64,000 nt of DNA from Adenophora triphylla var. japonica (lineage: Eukaryota; Streptophyta; Magnoliopsida; Asterales; Campanulaceae): the NCBI GenBank assembly GCA_022495995.1, contig JAFEMH010007533.1, positions 22,252 to 86,251 on the forward strand. Direction: 5' to 3'. The notes beneath the pieces are model-generated. The model saw only the letters and a program-made list of their open reading frames with translations. It ran no database searches and had not been told where the DNA came from. Positions 11,601-21,384 of the stretch are shown here, piece after piece (the first letter of the stretch is position 1; each line of letters opens with the position of its first letter). The position numbers were made by a program, and so were the translations under genes.

Positions 11601-13168
11601 TATAAAACTTGATACATAATATCCTGAAGTCTATATAAGATGAAATAGGTGATGGTACCACCAATCAAATCTAAATAACTAGCGAAGGTTTATAATAACC
11701 ATACCAAACGTTGTTGATATTATATCGTATTTTACTATCTCTCCACACTTTTATTGTTTTTCACATCTCGTTGAAGAGCCCAACGGTGATTCATATTTGG
11801 TGATCCTAAATAATTTTGGGACTAAGACTTTTTTGTTGTTATATTAGCGTACAAAAATAATATAATTGAAATAAAAAATTTTAAGGGCTATAGTTCTAAA
11901 TGAAAACCTAAATTATCAAAATTAAAAAAAATATAAGAATCCCCTCTTATTGGGCCATCAATGTGAAGCTTCAACATCCATCTCTTTAGTTTCACAATTC
12001 AACACTGCGGCATAAGAAATGAAAATTTCCAGCAGCGTCTGACCTCCACCATTGCTACAACCCTACTGATACCCTACAATGGCAAGCATCTAGGTCCTCA
12101 CCCATCCTATGTTTGTGCGTGTGAATCTATATGGAGTATATTGAATGGTTTCATTTACTATTACTGTTTTTCCCTTGTATGTATTTTTGTTTTCATTCTC
12201 TATCTTGCCCCAAGGTCTGATCATGGACGTGTTTACAATTTAGGCATGCATACCCCTCGTGTATATGATAATTATGGTCTTCCATGCATCCATGTCGTAA
12301 TGTTTATCTCAAATTACAAGAAATATCTTAGAATCCTATACAAAAAATATCGTGAGGTGGAAATACTAGAAATGGCATACTGAATGGGAAAAATACTACC
12401 TACCCAGTGTATTTTTATTCCAGGTCACACACTTCATTACCAAGCCTCATTTTACATAACCTTTTTACATTTTCATGCAATGATATTGTATAGCCTTTTT
12501 ACATTTTCATGCAATGATTGGGTTGCCTCCATGTGAGAACAGGCATGCATTTCTCCTTTGGAAACTCGAAGGATAGAACTTCGACCTTGTCCTCCATCGT
12601 TCATGATTGTAACAACGCTGCGGGTCCTTTACTTCAGTGGCGTGTACAAAAAATTATAATGACAGTCCAAGTATACTCTAAGCAACTAAATAATGTTCAT
12701 TCACTTCTCGGCTTTTGATTTAAATTACTCTCCAATCTAATTCATGATTTCACTTCAGACGAGAAATAGAATTCAGAACCATAGCACGAAAGAACTAACT
12801 AACCAAAGGGGCCATAACAACACAAATAAGGAAATTCACAAGCCCAAAAATAAAAATTACAATCAGTAAATCTCACAAGGAAGACAAATTCCACCTTATT
12901 TATGGGCAACATAAGGGAACGCTAATAAACCAAGGTTTTTCAATATTCTGCTCAGCAAATGCGTAAGGAAAAAAAAAAAAAACTAGTTAGAACAAATTAC
13001 CCAAGCTAGAGAAAGATCGATTAAAACCCATACATAAATGCAATAAACACAATCACTCGATACAATTTATGAGCAAGAAATACATACATATTCGCACAAT
13101 AGCTGAAGCTCGTCTTCGGACAAGTGCTGGCCCTCCTTGACCTTTGAAATCCACAGATCCAAATCCAT
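1084..13168 (-). CDS. FYPP: PP6-type serine/threonine protein phosphatase catalytic subunit (FyPP), 10 exons
   Basis: Metal-dependent phosphatase of the PPP family; FyPP proteins are the PP6 catalytic subunit, known in plants for roles in phytochrome and auxin-transport signalling. Exons (minus strand, 5' to 3'): 13088-13168, 9184-9330, 9036-9103, 7600-7657, 6771-6881, 6617-6667, 2303-2446, 2134-2229, 1945-2016, 1084-1167. All introns are GT-AG; the exons sum to 912 bases and 303 residues, the usual family length. Catalytic motifs are all present: GDIHG at residues 49-53, GDFVDRG at 77-83, GNHE at 109-112, HGG at 160-162, SPRG around 207, the metal-ligand His at 234, SAPNY at 255-259, and the C-terminal YFL tail at 301-303. 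Only the exon 3/4 junction splits a codon. The start is the family MDLD N-terminus. The 12-kb span is due to transposons in introns 1, 3, 6 and 9. No frameshift or stop was found. Confidence 0.97.
1262..1745. mobile_element. Stowaway-like MITE sequence in intron 9 of the PP6 gene
   Basis: Starts with TACTCCTTTCGTCCAAGAATC, a variant of the plant CTCCCTCCGTCC terminus, and ends near GATATGAAGGGAGTG. The internal segment, with CTTGTCAAC, GGTGCTTTACTAG, CACCAAGTCACTTTC and AAACGCGACATTTA, recurs at 54719-54910 and partly at 40597-40690, so this is a multi-copy family. The two ends match each other poorly, so it may be composite. Boundaries are approximate. Confidence 0.55.
3148..3450. mobile_element. 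Stowaway-like MITE carrying a TA microsatellite
   Basis: Left end TACTCCCACTGTCCCTAAAT and right end ATTTGGGGATGAAGGGATA are imperfect inverted repeats bounded by TA, as in Tc1/mariner Stowaway elements. A (TA)n tract fills 3283-3335. It lies in intron 6 of the PP6 gene. Confidence 0.65.
3283..3335. repeat. (TA)n microsatellite
   Basis: About 26 uninterrupted TA units within the MITE at 3148-3450. Confidence 0.95.
3458..4279. mobile_element. Stowaway-like MITE interrupted by a hAT MITE
   Basis: Left end TACTCCCTCCGTCCTAGAG continues into AAAGAGTCCTACT; the right end is its inverted counterpart, AGGACTCTTACTCTGAGATG then GAGGAAGTA, and TA lies at both edges. The interior between 3531 and 4149 is a separate hAT-type insertion; without it the Stowaway copy would be about 200 bp, a normal size. 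Confidence 0.75.
3531..4149. mobile_element. hAT-type non-autonomous element nested in a Stowaway MITE
   Basis: Terminal inverted repeats CAGTGGCGGAGGCAGATTG / CATAGGCGGATCAAGATG (right end read in reverse complement) are typical of hAT elements. An exact 8-bp target duplication CCCAAAAT flanks it at 3523-3530 and 4150-4157. No transposase coding is present. Confidence 0.85.
4619..4953. repeat. Tandem direct duplication of about 160 bp
   Basis: Copies at 4619-4781 and 4793-4953 share GATTGGCCTTGAAACAACAA through GTTAGATCAACATG with only scattered differences. It lies in intron 6 of the PP6 gene and is probably a local duplication by unequal exchange or replication slippage. Confidence 0.85.
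5125..5766 (+). mobile_element. Plant SINE 3' part, interrupted by a hAT element
   Basis: The segments CAAGGTTGCGTACATCCG, CCTTACCCCACCGTAGGTGG and, beyond the insertion, CACTGGGGTAATGTTGTTG match the conserved 3' half of Au-type plant SINEs as I know them. The 5' promoter half is not clear, so the left boundary is approximate. Basis: family recognition from memory. Confidence 0.6.
5222..5725. mobile_element. hAT-type non-autonomous element inserted in a SINE
   Basis: Termini TATAGTTGTCAAAGGCG and, reversed, CATAGTTGTTAAAGGTG form inverted repeats. An exact 8-bp target duplication GGTGGGAG lies at 5214-5221 and 5726-5733. Internally it has GCCTCTCGCCTTTT-like repeats and an AT tract near 5580-5620. 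It has no transposase. Confidence 0.88.
7658..9035. other. Intron 3 of the PP6 gene, no further feature resolved
   Basis: Intron between exons 3 and 4. Open frames at 8146-8804 on the minus strand do not resemble any family I recognise and lack splice or domain support. I see no clear transposon ends here. Confidence 0.5.
9385..10372. other. Intron 1 segment, possible repeat, unresolved
   Basis: Part of intron 1 of the PP6 gene. It is richer in G+C than its surroundings between 9560 and 10200, and several overlapping short frames occur on both strands, but no domain, terminal repeat or target duplication could be identified. It may be a decayed element. Confidence 0.35.
10382..11240. mobile_element. 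MULE-type element with long inverted arms, in PP6 intron 1
   Basis: The left arm from 10382 (GTCCAATCGAT, then CTTTTCTTTAGCTCCG) is matched in reverse complement by the right arm ending at 11240 (CGGAGTTAAAGAAAAG then CGATAGGCC). The arms are about 250 bp long. An exact 9-bp target duplication AGAAAATAA lies at 10373-10381 and 11241-11249, the length typical of Mutator-like elements. The centre, about 10700-10960, looks like a second small insertion with TGGACATGGGTAC at its left and inverted related sequence at its right. No transposase is present. Confidence 0.85.
11373..11445 (-). mobile_element. RTE LINE 3' tail fragment
   Basis: Reads on the minus strand as GGGACTAATGCTTTGTTGTT followed by a TTG repeat. 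That is the same 3' end, including the microsatellite tail, as the RTE copy ending near 54085. Only the tail is present. Confidence 0.7.
11790..11842 (+). mobile_element. RTE LINE 3' tail fragment
   Basis: TCCTAAATAATTTTGGGACT then AAGACTTTTTTGTTGTT is a plus-strand copy of the RTE 3' terminus seen at 54030-54085. It is 5' truncated to the tail. Confidence 0.65.
11843..13087. other. 5' part of PP6 intron 1, no further feature
   Basis: AT-rich intronic sequence next to the donor of exon 1. A short direct repeat (TTTTTACATTTTCATGCAATGAT) occurs at about 12461-12517. I see no coding sequence or bounded element. Confidence 0.45.
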
Positions 13169-13370
13169 TTGCCTCCTCCCGATGTATGTATATATCTGTA
13201 TCTATATTTCTATATATACGTCCGACGACAATCAAGAGTTAGGTAGTAGAGATTAGACTTCTCTCTCTCTCTCTCGGTGCCTCTCTCCCTTGTGAATCGA
13301 CGGAGATACAGAGCTGACAAATTAGAATAAGATTTTCTTCCTGTTCCGTTGAACCCTTTCAATAGCATTT
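13169..13370 (-). promoter_or_regulatory. 5' leader and proximal upstream region of the PP6 gene
   Basis: Immediately upstream of the ATG on the minus strand, with a GA-rich run (plus strand CTCTCTCTCTCTCTC at 13261-13275) typical of plant 5' leaders. I could not assign a convincing TATA box; a transposon begins at 13432, so the proximal promoter is confined to roughly 260 bp or includes the element. Confidence 0.45.
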
Positions 13371-13431
13371 CCCCAAATATTTATTACCATTTTTTGTCCC
13401 TCTGCTGGGTAATGGAAAAAATAAAAAAAAA

Positions 13432-13923
13432 TTGTTATTCGTCCCCGCATCATTACTCAATACCCTCGCATTGCTAAGTATACCAAAAAAAAATAGACAT
13501 TCAACATTATATATATCACCATTATTCCCATTTTACCCCTTTCCTTCTACCTTCACTATCTCTCTCTTCCCACACACAAAATTAGGGTTCTTGAGACCTG
13601 GCCACCAACGACGGCAACGGAAGGAAGAGCTTCCCAAGGGGAACCTTCGCCACCAAAATCGCCTAATGCAGTACAAACTCTTTGGATTCTGTTAACAAGC
13701 CCAATCAAGCTTTCCATTGTCGCCATTGTTGAAATTTGGATTGCATGGGATTAGATTAGAGATCTGATCTGATCTTTATTAGTTACAAAAGCACTTAATT
13801 CGGAAAATGTAGGGTTAATAAACAAGATTAATGGGAGTACGGGTATCGGATTTGGAGAATAATTATGAATTGGAAATGGATTGAGTAATACGATTTCAAA
13901 AACTGGAATCTCAGATGTCTTTT

Positions 13924-13954
<31 letters not shown>

Positions 13955-14217
13955 GGAGGGAGGAATAAAAAACGGTTGGGTTACCCCTTTCCTTCTACCT
14001 TCACTATCTCTCTCTTCCCGCATTGATTTCCCGGAGTTCAAAGTTGTCGGAATCTGAAAATGGTGACGATGACCGGAGTAGGAGGCATGGTGGTGGGGCT
14101 GACTGATGGGTGGTGGGATGTGAAAAGGTTAATATTGCCATTTCCTTTAATGGCATTTTTGTTATAATATTATTGCGGGGGTATTGAGTAATAATGCAGG
14201 GGCGAATAACAATTCTC
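13432..14217. mobile_element. TIR element, probable MULE, upstream of PP6 gene
   Basis: Inverted termini: TTGTTATTCGTCCCCGCATC then ATTACTCAATACCC at the left, and GGGTATTGAGTAATAATGCA then GGGGCGAATAACAA at the right. Nine-base A runs flank both ends (13423-13431, 14218-14226), compatible with a 9-bp target duplication although low in complexity. The interior repeats CCCTTTCCTTCTACCTTCAC at about 13538 and 13985, and has gene-like GC-rich sequence near 13590-13690 that may be captured. No transposase. Confidence 0.75.
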
Positions 14218-14319
14218 AAAAAAAAATGCATTCTTGACCGTACTGTTATATTTAGCTATAAAAGTATTTTTTTTTTAATTTTTTTTTTCTTTAAAATAAC
14301 AAAAAGACTCATATTTTAT

Positions 14320-14731
14320 TACTCCCTCCGTCCCAGACCAAGGGTATATGGGGGGGATTTCACGCTTCTTAAGAAATTTTTTAAAAAATGAATAAAAGTT
14401 AAATGTGAAATAGGAAATAATAATTAAATGTGTGGTAGGAAATATGAGAGATAATGTAAAAGTTAAATGTGTGATAGGGAATAGGAGAGAGAATGTAAAA
14501 GTTAAAAATATTTAATAGGAGAGAGAATGAGTGGGAGGAATAGTAGTTAAATGTGTGGTAGGAAATATGAGAGAGAATGTATAAGGATATAATGAATGGT
14601 TTTTTTTGTAAATATATGAAGATGATAAGGGTATTAATATATTCAAAAACTTGCCTTTTTTGGAAATGAACTCTTGGTCTGGGACGTCCCAAAAGGGAAA
14701 GATGAACCCTTGGTCTGGGACGGAGGGAGTA
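14320..14731. mobile_element. Stowaway MITE with precise TA target duplication
   Basis: Termini TACTCCCTCCGTCCCAGACC and its inverted form ending GGGACGGAGGGAGTA, with CAAGGGT continuing the match. The uninterrupted duplicate at 14871-14886 shows the pre-insertion site, and removing the element plus one TA restores it exactly. The interior is AT-rich with repeated AATGTGTGGTAGGAAATATG. Confidence 0.92.
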
Positions 14732-14935
14732 TATATTTTGCTCCCCAAATATTTATTACCATTTTGTCCCTCTGCTGGGTAATGGAAAAAAAATGCATTC
14801 TTGACCGTACTGTTATATTTAGGTATAAAAGTTTTTTTTTTCCTTTAAAATAACAAAAAGACTCATATTTTATTATATATTTTGCTCATATACTTAAAGT
14901 TATACAACTAAAATTATACTTATAACTAAAGAGTT

Positions 14936-16018
14936 GGTCTTATGAAAAACGCGTTTTTTCTGGCACTTAGAAAAAACGTGTTTTGTGTTTTCCTGTTTAT
15001 GCCAGTGTCTGTTTAACAAAGTGCCAGTGTGAAAGTGCCAGTGAATGTGTAACAAAGTGCCAGTGTAAAAAAGTGTCAGTACCATTTTAACAAAGTGCCA
15101 GTGTAAACAAACACTGGCACTTTGTTAAACTGACACTGGCGCTTTTTACACGGGCACTTTTATATACATGAACTGGCACTCTTCACACTGGCACTCTGTT
15201 ACACTAACACTGGCACTTTGTTACACTAACATTTTTGCTGGCTCTCAAAAACACAAGCACTGGCATTCAAAAACACATGCACTGGCATTCAAAAACACAT
15301 GAACTGGCACTCAAAAACACATACACTGGCACTCAAAAACACTGGTAATAATTTTTGCTGGCTCTCAAAAACACAAGCACTGGCACTCATAAACACATGA
15401 ACTGGCACTCCAAAACACATGCACTGGCATTTCACAACACATACACTGGCATCTAATTACCCAGTCCCAACAAGCAGTTGAAAATAACTGAAAATCAACC
15501 CAATTAGAATGATACATAACATGCGATTAATTAATCACAAAATTAGGCTTCTCTACATCAATTTCCCGAAAATCGACGAATGCACTTAATCGGATTAAAA
15601 TGTGCATTTCTCCGTGCAGACAAAGAGGGTGATCTTTGTAGAGAGGAAGACGACCTTATATCCCAATCTTCAACGTTCTTAGGGACACAAACGTCAAACA
15701 AAATTTGACCCAGAACACCACTACCTTCAATTCCCCTTTCTATCTTCTTTAATTTCTCATCAATTTTGCAACTTCAATTTTCAATTTCTCTATCTAAATT
15801 CTTGATATGGACGGTACTTTGGATTTATTGGGTAGTCCCGGCGGCGGTGGCGGAGGGGTGCCGTCTGGAGTAGAAACCGACACGGAATTTCGGTGATTCA
15901 ATTTGTATGAAAGCTGTGCCGTTGATTACAATTTCGCAAGCGAGGGGAAGAGTCGACGTCTTCTAAAAACACGTTTTTTTCTAAGATTGAAAAAAACGCG
16001 TTTTTTACAAGTTTTTGG
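14936..16018. mobile_element. Non-autonomous TIR element with inverted GGCAC repeat arrays
   Basis: Ends: GAAAAACGCGTTTTTTC then CTTAGAAAAAACGTGTTTT at the left, and in reverse complement TAAAAAACGCGTTTTTTTC then CTTAGAAAAAAACGTGTTTT at the right. The interior at 14995-15455 is an array of GTGCCAGTG units facing CACTGGCAC units, with a flip near 15107. The segment 15480-15960 looks like a captured gene 5' region, ending in a 29-codon frame near 15807 with a glycine run. A related left end and repeats occur at 56415-58680. Confidence 0.7.
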
Positions 16019-17099
16019 CACAACTAAGTGTATAAAAGTATTTTTTTCATAATTTTTCACATTTTCTTAAAAAATAGAAAAATTCGCTCATATATCTAAA
16101 GATATAAGACTAAAATTACTTTTATAAATAGGTATATGAGAATAACTTACTCCATTCAAAATGTGACAAAAAAAATATTTTTATACCTGATTATAAAAAT
16201 AATTTGTTCCTTGACCAAAGACGGAGTGGACTAGCTAACAAGAATCAATTCAATTTCTTTATATATTGAATTTAGATAAAAGATTAAATATTACAATATG
16301 GATTGTAGCTAACCGTCGAAAAAAAGAGAGAACAAGATTAATTTTCAGAAAATTGATCTGACGGCCCAAATTAGTCATTCATTTCCACTTCCCACACTCA
16401 CAAATAACTGCCATGCATGAGGGCCCAAATTAGTCATTCATTTCCACTTCCACCTCTTCTAAATCACGATGTTGCCATCGTTTTCTCTGCGGAACAAAGA
16501 AAGAGAAGGATTCGCCGGGATCGAATCTGCAACTCTTAATATACTCCGTATTTTTTTTTTTTGCGTTGAATGTATCCCCATCCTATATATATGTATTTGA
16601 GGATCTTTTCATCCCTGATCTAGCTAGAAACATATTTTATTATTTGTGTTGAATATAATTTAATAGTTTTGCTCTGTACCACATGAACCCGATAGGAGAA
16701 AAAAATGAAAAAAGAGGCAAAAAATATGAAGTTTATTATTTTAATGTACAAGCAAAAAGATGGCGTTGCTGCTGAAATTCCAGTAATATTTGTAGTTGGG
16801 CTTCAAGGGTATATAATTTTAGCGTTTTGAATTCTTTTTTAACACTCATCCTAGGCGGATGCAGTAGTATTTTACAAAAACTTGCATAAAGTCTACTTTG
16901 TTCCTTGCATACCAAAGTCCCCTTTTGGAAAAAAAATTATGAATGGATTTAAGAGTTAAACTAGCAATGTGAATTAATGCATAGTTATGTACCCCCCCCC
17001 CCAAAAAAAAATAAAAAATTAATACATATTTTACTGTTTTGATTTTTTTTTTGGTCGACACAGGGGACTGCAAATACATTCTTTATTACAAAACTTTCC
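16019..17099. other. Intergenic, no gene
   Basis: AT-rich. A possible short MITE hairpin lies at 16149-16231 (TACTCCATTCAAAATGTGAC opposite GACCAAAGACGGAGTGGA). The 21-base segment AAATTAGTCATTCATTTCCA is repeated at about 16370 and 16427. Nothing else is supportable. Confidence 0.5.
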
Positions 17100-18511
17100 T
17101 AGATATGGGTATGACAGATGTCAAGTTATCACCCTACTCAGGTCAACTTGAGGGTTTCACCATCAAAGGATTGACGCCAAGAGTCAAATAGAGATAGAGG
17201 TGGATATCGGACAGAATCCCTTGATCTATCCTTTACCTTTTTTTATTAATTTTCATTAACTTCCATCTAATTACATCAAGTTCCTGAATGATTTTGTTAG
17301 TTTTAGGACTAAACTGAATATTGGAGTTAACCTTTAGGGTCATTTATGTCCTCTATCTCCTCATCAAACTTGGGCAAGTCACGCTACCCTATTCGAATTC
17401 GTGCGAATTTGAGCCCCCCTACTACTGGACTCGGGCGAGTTTCACAGTCTGCGGCTGATTTTCCTCTAAATATCTCTCCCTTTTGTGATTTGTAACTTCT
17501 CACCATTAATTCCAGCTATGGCTCGCAGTTTATTTTAGTTTTCCCTCTCTTTTTTCTACCCCTTTGCCTATAAAAGGAGGCCTTACCCTCCTTGAAATGG
17601 ATAACGACTTCACCCCTAAAGAATTGGACTAAAACTCTAAAAGTTCAAAGCTTCTTCTCTCTCTAAAACACAAACACACATACACCCTTTTTCTCTTACA
17701 ATCAAGTTTTTAAAAGGAAGAACAAGCCTTAAGTAAGGCATTCCCGGAAAGCACACTTCCGACAAGGTATCAATTTCATCCCTTTATTTATGATTCTTTT
17801 GCCATTTATGTGATTTCCCCCATGTATGCAATACCTATCAAAAGGGAGGCTTTTTGAAGGTCATTTCACTATATTGAATTGACCATAAATTGCCTTCCTA
17901 ACATCCCACTTACCCCAAAAAGTTCAAAGCTTCTTCTCTCTCTAAAACATAAACACACATACACACACCCTTATTCTCTTACAATCAAGTTTTCAAAAGG
18001 AAGAACAAGCCTTAAGTAAGTAAGGCATTCCCGAAAATCACACTTTTACAAGGTATCAATTTCATCCCTTTATTTATTATTCTTTTGTCATTTATGTGAT
18101 TTCCCCCATATATGCAATACCTATCAAAAGGGAGGCTTTTTGAAGGTCATTTCACTCTATTGAATTGACCATAATTGTCTCCCTAACATCCCACTTACCC
18201 CAAAATACCGCTTATGTGATAATTGGTGATAATTGTTAGAACAAGTAAACTTAGAGGACAATAACTAGAATATACCACCTAAAGTAGCAAAACCGACCTT
18301 AAGGCTTGGCGGAACGGGTGCCTAATACCTTCTCGTTATGTAACTTAACCCCCGAACCCCTCATCTATAATATTTGGTTTTGCATGTTTAAAATCAATTA
18401 TACTTGGGTTTCTTATGTTTCCCTTTAAAACATATGTGGCAATTCTGAAATGCAATAAAATGAATTAGACATCCCTATGAAGCATGGCACCATTTTTCGG
18501 GATATCTACGT
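17100..18511 (+). repeat. 5' LTR region of element A with internal tandem duplication
   Basis: Contains TATAAAAG at 17569-17576 with AATTCGTGCGAATT and CTCGGGCGAG palindromes at 17391-17440. Two tandem copies of a unit of about 280 bp (17639-17916 and 17917-18206) both start AAAAGTTCAAAGCTTCTTCT. It ends just before the primer site. The start cannot be fixed because the partner LTR is absent. Confidence 0.55.
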
Positions 18512-18523
18512 TGGCGACTCTGC
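18512..18523 (+). other. Primer binding site of element A
   Basis: TGGCGACTCTGC directly follows the LTR-like region. TGGCGACTC-type sites follow the 5' LTR in Tat/Ogre-type elements and are generally assigned to a tRNA-Arg; the tRNA assignment is from memory. Confidence 0.6.
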
Positions 18524-19552
18524 AAGGGAATTAATTATGAAGGTTAAACTTGATTTCTTCTTTAGGTGTTTATTTTTCTGCACATTCTGTTCCCAGAGGA
18601 GCCAAATTCGGGCGAGTTTGGCTTATTCAGCCAAATTCGCACGAGTTTGACTCCAAAGGTGAAAAATGTGTGAATCAGGTCCTCTGTGTTCTTGCATGCT
18701 TGTTCTTCTTAGGGTTTTCAACAGGGGTAATTATTGGTCTGAAATGGGGGGTTTATTCCCCTGTTTTAGAAATTTATGAAAAAATGTCCAATTCAGGCAA
18801 ATCTGGGGCTTTATGCTCAACTTAGGCTAATTTCTCCCTCATTGCCAGAGTCGGGCGATTTTCACCTCTCAGTGAGCTAATTTGGGGCTGAACCAGAACA
18901 TGGGCAAACATGATGTGAACCCCAAAAAGGGTTGTACATATTTTATTTATGTTCAGTTTTATTTTATTTATTTATTTACCGGTCACACATGTGGCTCAAA
19001 AGTTGTTATTTTATCTTTTATATGTGCTTAATTGTTTATCTATCCCTTTTGCCATTACACACTTGCACATTTCCTATATAACTTTTATAGTGTCGCACAA
19101 GTATAACCCCAAACCCTTCGAGGCCCACCTATAGGGATTCAAAGCTCCAACGACCTTTGTCTCTCGCGAAGTGGTGACTCTCAGCCCGCTACGTGCTCTA
19201 AAGACCATACCAACATGTAGCCTATTAGCCTCTTCAGCTATTGTAGAAGCCACACACTCTTAGACTAGGTTATACACTCCATGACTCCATCGGTTTAGTG
19301 TATCAGACTTTCCTTGAGCAACCGTCATCAAACTCACATGATGTTTCATTTAAAAGAAACTCATGGTTATTATGTACGAATTTTCGTTCATACGTGTGTG
19401 CTTAGTGACGTTGATTTAATTAAATCCCTACATACTTATGTTCAGAAATGAAATAGTGGAATCCGAAGAGTATATGGGACCGCGATATGGTCTATATTCC
19501 ACTATTCTAGAGCTCTAAGTAGGAACCTAAAAAGGACTTTGTCCTTCCGAAG

Positions 19553-20955
19553 ATGTATAAGGAACAATGCAAAAGAATATTTCCTTATGTGGTGAGTTGT
19601 GTGCCCAATTTATGTGCTAAGCCGCTCTCGTGCTCCATTTGTTGCTCAAAACTGATGGGGCCTGCTCTTCTCCAACTAGGTCCAATTGCTACGGCTCAGT
19701 GTTACCGATATCCTACAGGAAGGTTGATCCGTGAAGAGGATATAGAAGAAATCCCCTTAACTCCAATGGCTGGTAACATAAGCGGTAATGGTAACCCCAT
19801 GAATGAGGAATTTCTCGGCATGATGCTATCCATGAAAGAACAACTCTAGTCCCTAACTAAGGAAGCCCAAACCAAGGATGATTGGTGGCAAGCACATTTG
19901 GACCGTTAAAATGCCGCCCACGAAGAATAAACCAACAAGCTCAAGGCCCAATTTGAAGAGCTCGTTAAGGGTAAAAAGAGTGACGAGGGGGATAATTCTG
20001 AGTGGACGAAATGGTTATTTGTTTCACCTTTTGTCAGCACCCGAGAAAAGAAAGATGGGGAGAGCGAAGGAAGTGACAGCACCGATATGGTCAACACCTT
20101 AATGAGTTACATTGGCCAACACTTCAATGGGCTTCAATTGAATAAGGGTGATGATTCTGGTCTTCATCAGTCAACCTTTTTAATGAACAATATGGCCGCC
20201 CTTCCCGACAAGTTCAAGATGCCTGACATTGGGAAGTTCAAGGGAAATTCTTGCCCTAATGCTCATGTGGACTCTTTCATATGGGCCATGTTTCCATAGA
20301 AAGTGTCACCGCATATTATAACCCAATGTTTCCTGTTGACTTTGGATGGGGTCGCAAAGGATTGGTATATAGGTCTCCCCATTTCGACCCGCCTCAACTG
20401 GGACGCTGCCATGGATGCCTTTAAAACTCAATATCAAGGCAATACCACACACCATCCTACGGGGAAGGAGCTAGAAGCCACGACTCAAAGGGATAACGAG
20501 TCGTTTGTTGATTTTACAAGGAGGTGGAATGATAAGCTTGACAAAATTGTTGGCTTTGGTGAAATATCAAGTTAATGTTTTTGAAGTGTCTAAAACTCAA
20601 CTATCGAACTCACATTAGTGGAGGGGTTTATCCAGATTTTGCACATATGTATGACGGGGGTATTCGAGATAATGATTTACTCCGCGAGATCAAGAAGAGC
20701 ACCCCTACTTTTTGCTATAAAGTCGCCACTTCCACTACCAATAAAGAGGCCTTCGTTAATGCCATTATGACCTGTAAAGGGGCCTATTCAAGTGTACCTC
20801 CTCCCCGAACCAACCGCATGAATGAGCAAACTTACACTCCACTCCAAGAGATGACTCAAGATGAGGCATTTAAAGTTCTGGTAGCCAAGGGCCAAATCAA
20901 GCCGCTAGAAGGATACAAAGTGAGGGAGATTCGTGGCAACCATGCCCATGATTAA
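19553..20955 (+). pseudogene. gag remnant of element A
   Basis: Fragments joined across stops at 20300 and 20573 give capsid-like sequence: KFKMPDIGKFKG near 20208, a WYIGLP motif near 20364, and RRWNDKLD near 20521, typical of the retrotransposon gag family. Several in-frame stops (for example 20297-20299 and 20573-20575) break the frame, so no functional capsid is made. Confidence 0.7.
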
Positions 20956-21384
20956 TGGTGCCCGGCTACCACCAACATAGTGGTCACACCACCAAAAGAT
21001 GTTATACCCTCAAAGATGTATCCAAGACTTAGTGGATAGACGTGAGTTCATCATCCCCAATGCTTTCAACAATCCCCTCCCTAACAATGATGTCAATGTG
21101 ATAGAGTTTGGGGATGAAATGGAATGTACCACCCAATTGACTCCACTTGTGAATGGGGGACTTTATGTTCTTAATGAAATAAATGATTCTTGCTACATTG
21201 TGACTTATGATGAAGTTATGGAGGTTGTTTTATAACATAGAAATAAAAGGCAAGAATCAAGTGTCAACATGTTGACCCATTCTGTCATCCCTACCAACAC
21301 TTCGCCTCAAACTGCCTTACCACAAGCAAATGAGCCCGAAGACCCTCTGCTTGTGTAGATCAAGAAAACACAAGCCAACATATC

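Larger units (their letters stand above)
13371..14886. repeat. Tandem duplication of about 150 bp, first copy split by two transposons
   Basis: Copy 1 begins CCCCAAATATTTATTACC at 13371 and copy 2 begins with the same sequence at 14743. Both run through GTCCCTCTGCTGGGTAATGG, TGCATTCTTGACCGTACTG and AACAAAAAGACTCATATTTT. Copy 1 is interrupted at 13432-14217 and 14320-14731; copy 2 (14743-14886) is uninterrupted. Confidence 0.85.

Noticed and set aside
12141..12718. Two plus-strand frames in PP6 intron 1
   Set aside because: No similarity recognised, no splice or start context, AT-rich intronic sequence.
14399..14748. Tyr/Phe/Ser-rich frames on the minus strand
   Set aside because: They lie entirely inside the Stowaway MITE at 14320-14731 and are composition artefacts.
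14990..15460. GGCAC repeats as a CRISPR-like array
   Set aside because: Units are short, directly adjacent or variable in spacing, face each other in two orientations, lie in a plant transposable element, and have no cas genes nearby.
17639..18206. Tandem copies in element A as two LTRs of a small element
   Set aside because: The copies are directly adjacent with no internal region and lie within a single LTR-like sequence before one primer site, so a local duplication fits better.
19906..20097. Minus-strand frame over element A gag
   Set aside because: Antisense of the gag remnant, which carries recognisable capsid motifs on the plus strand.
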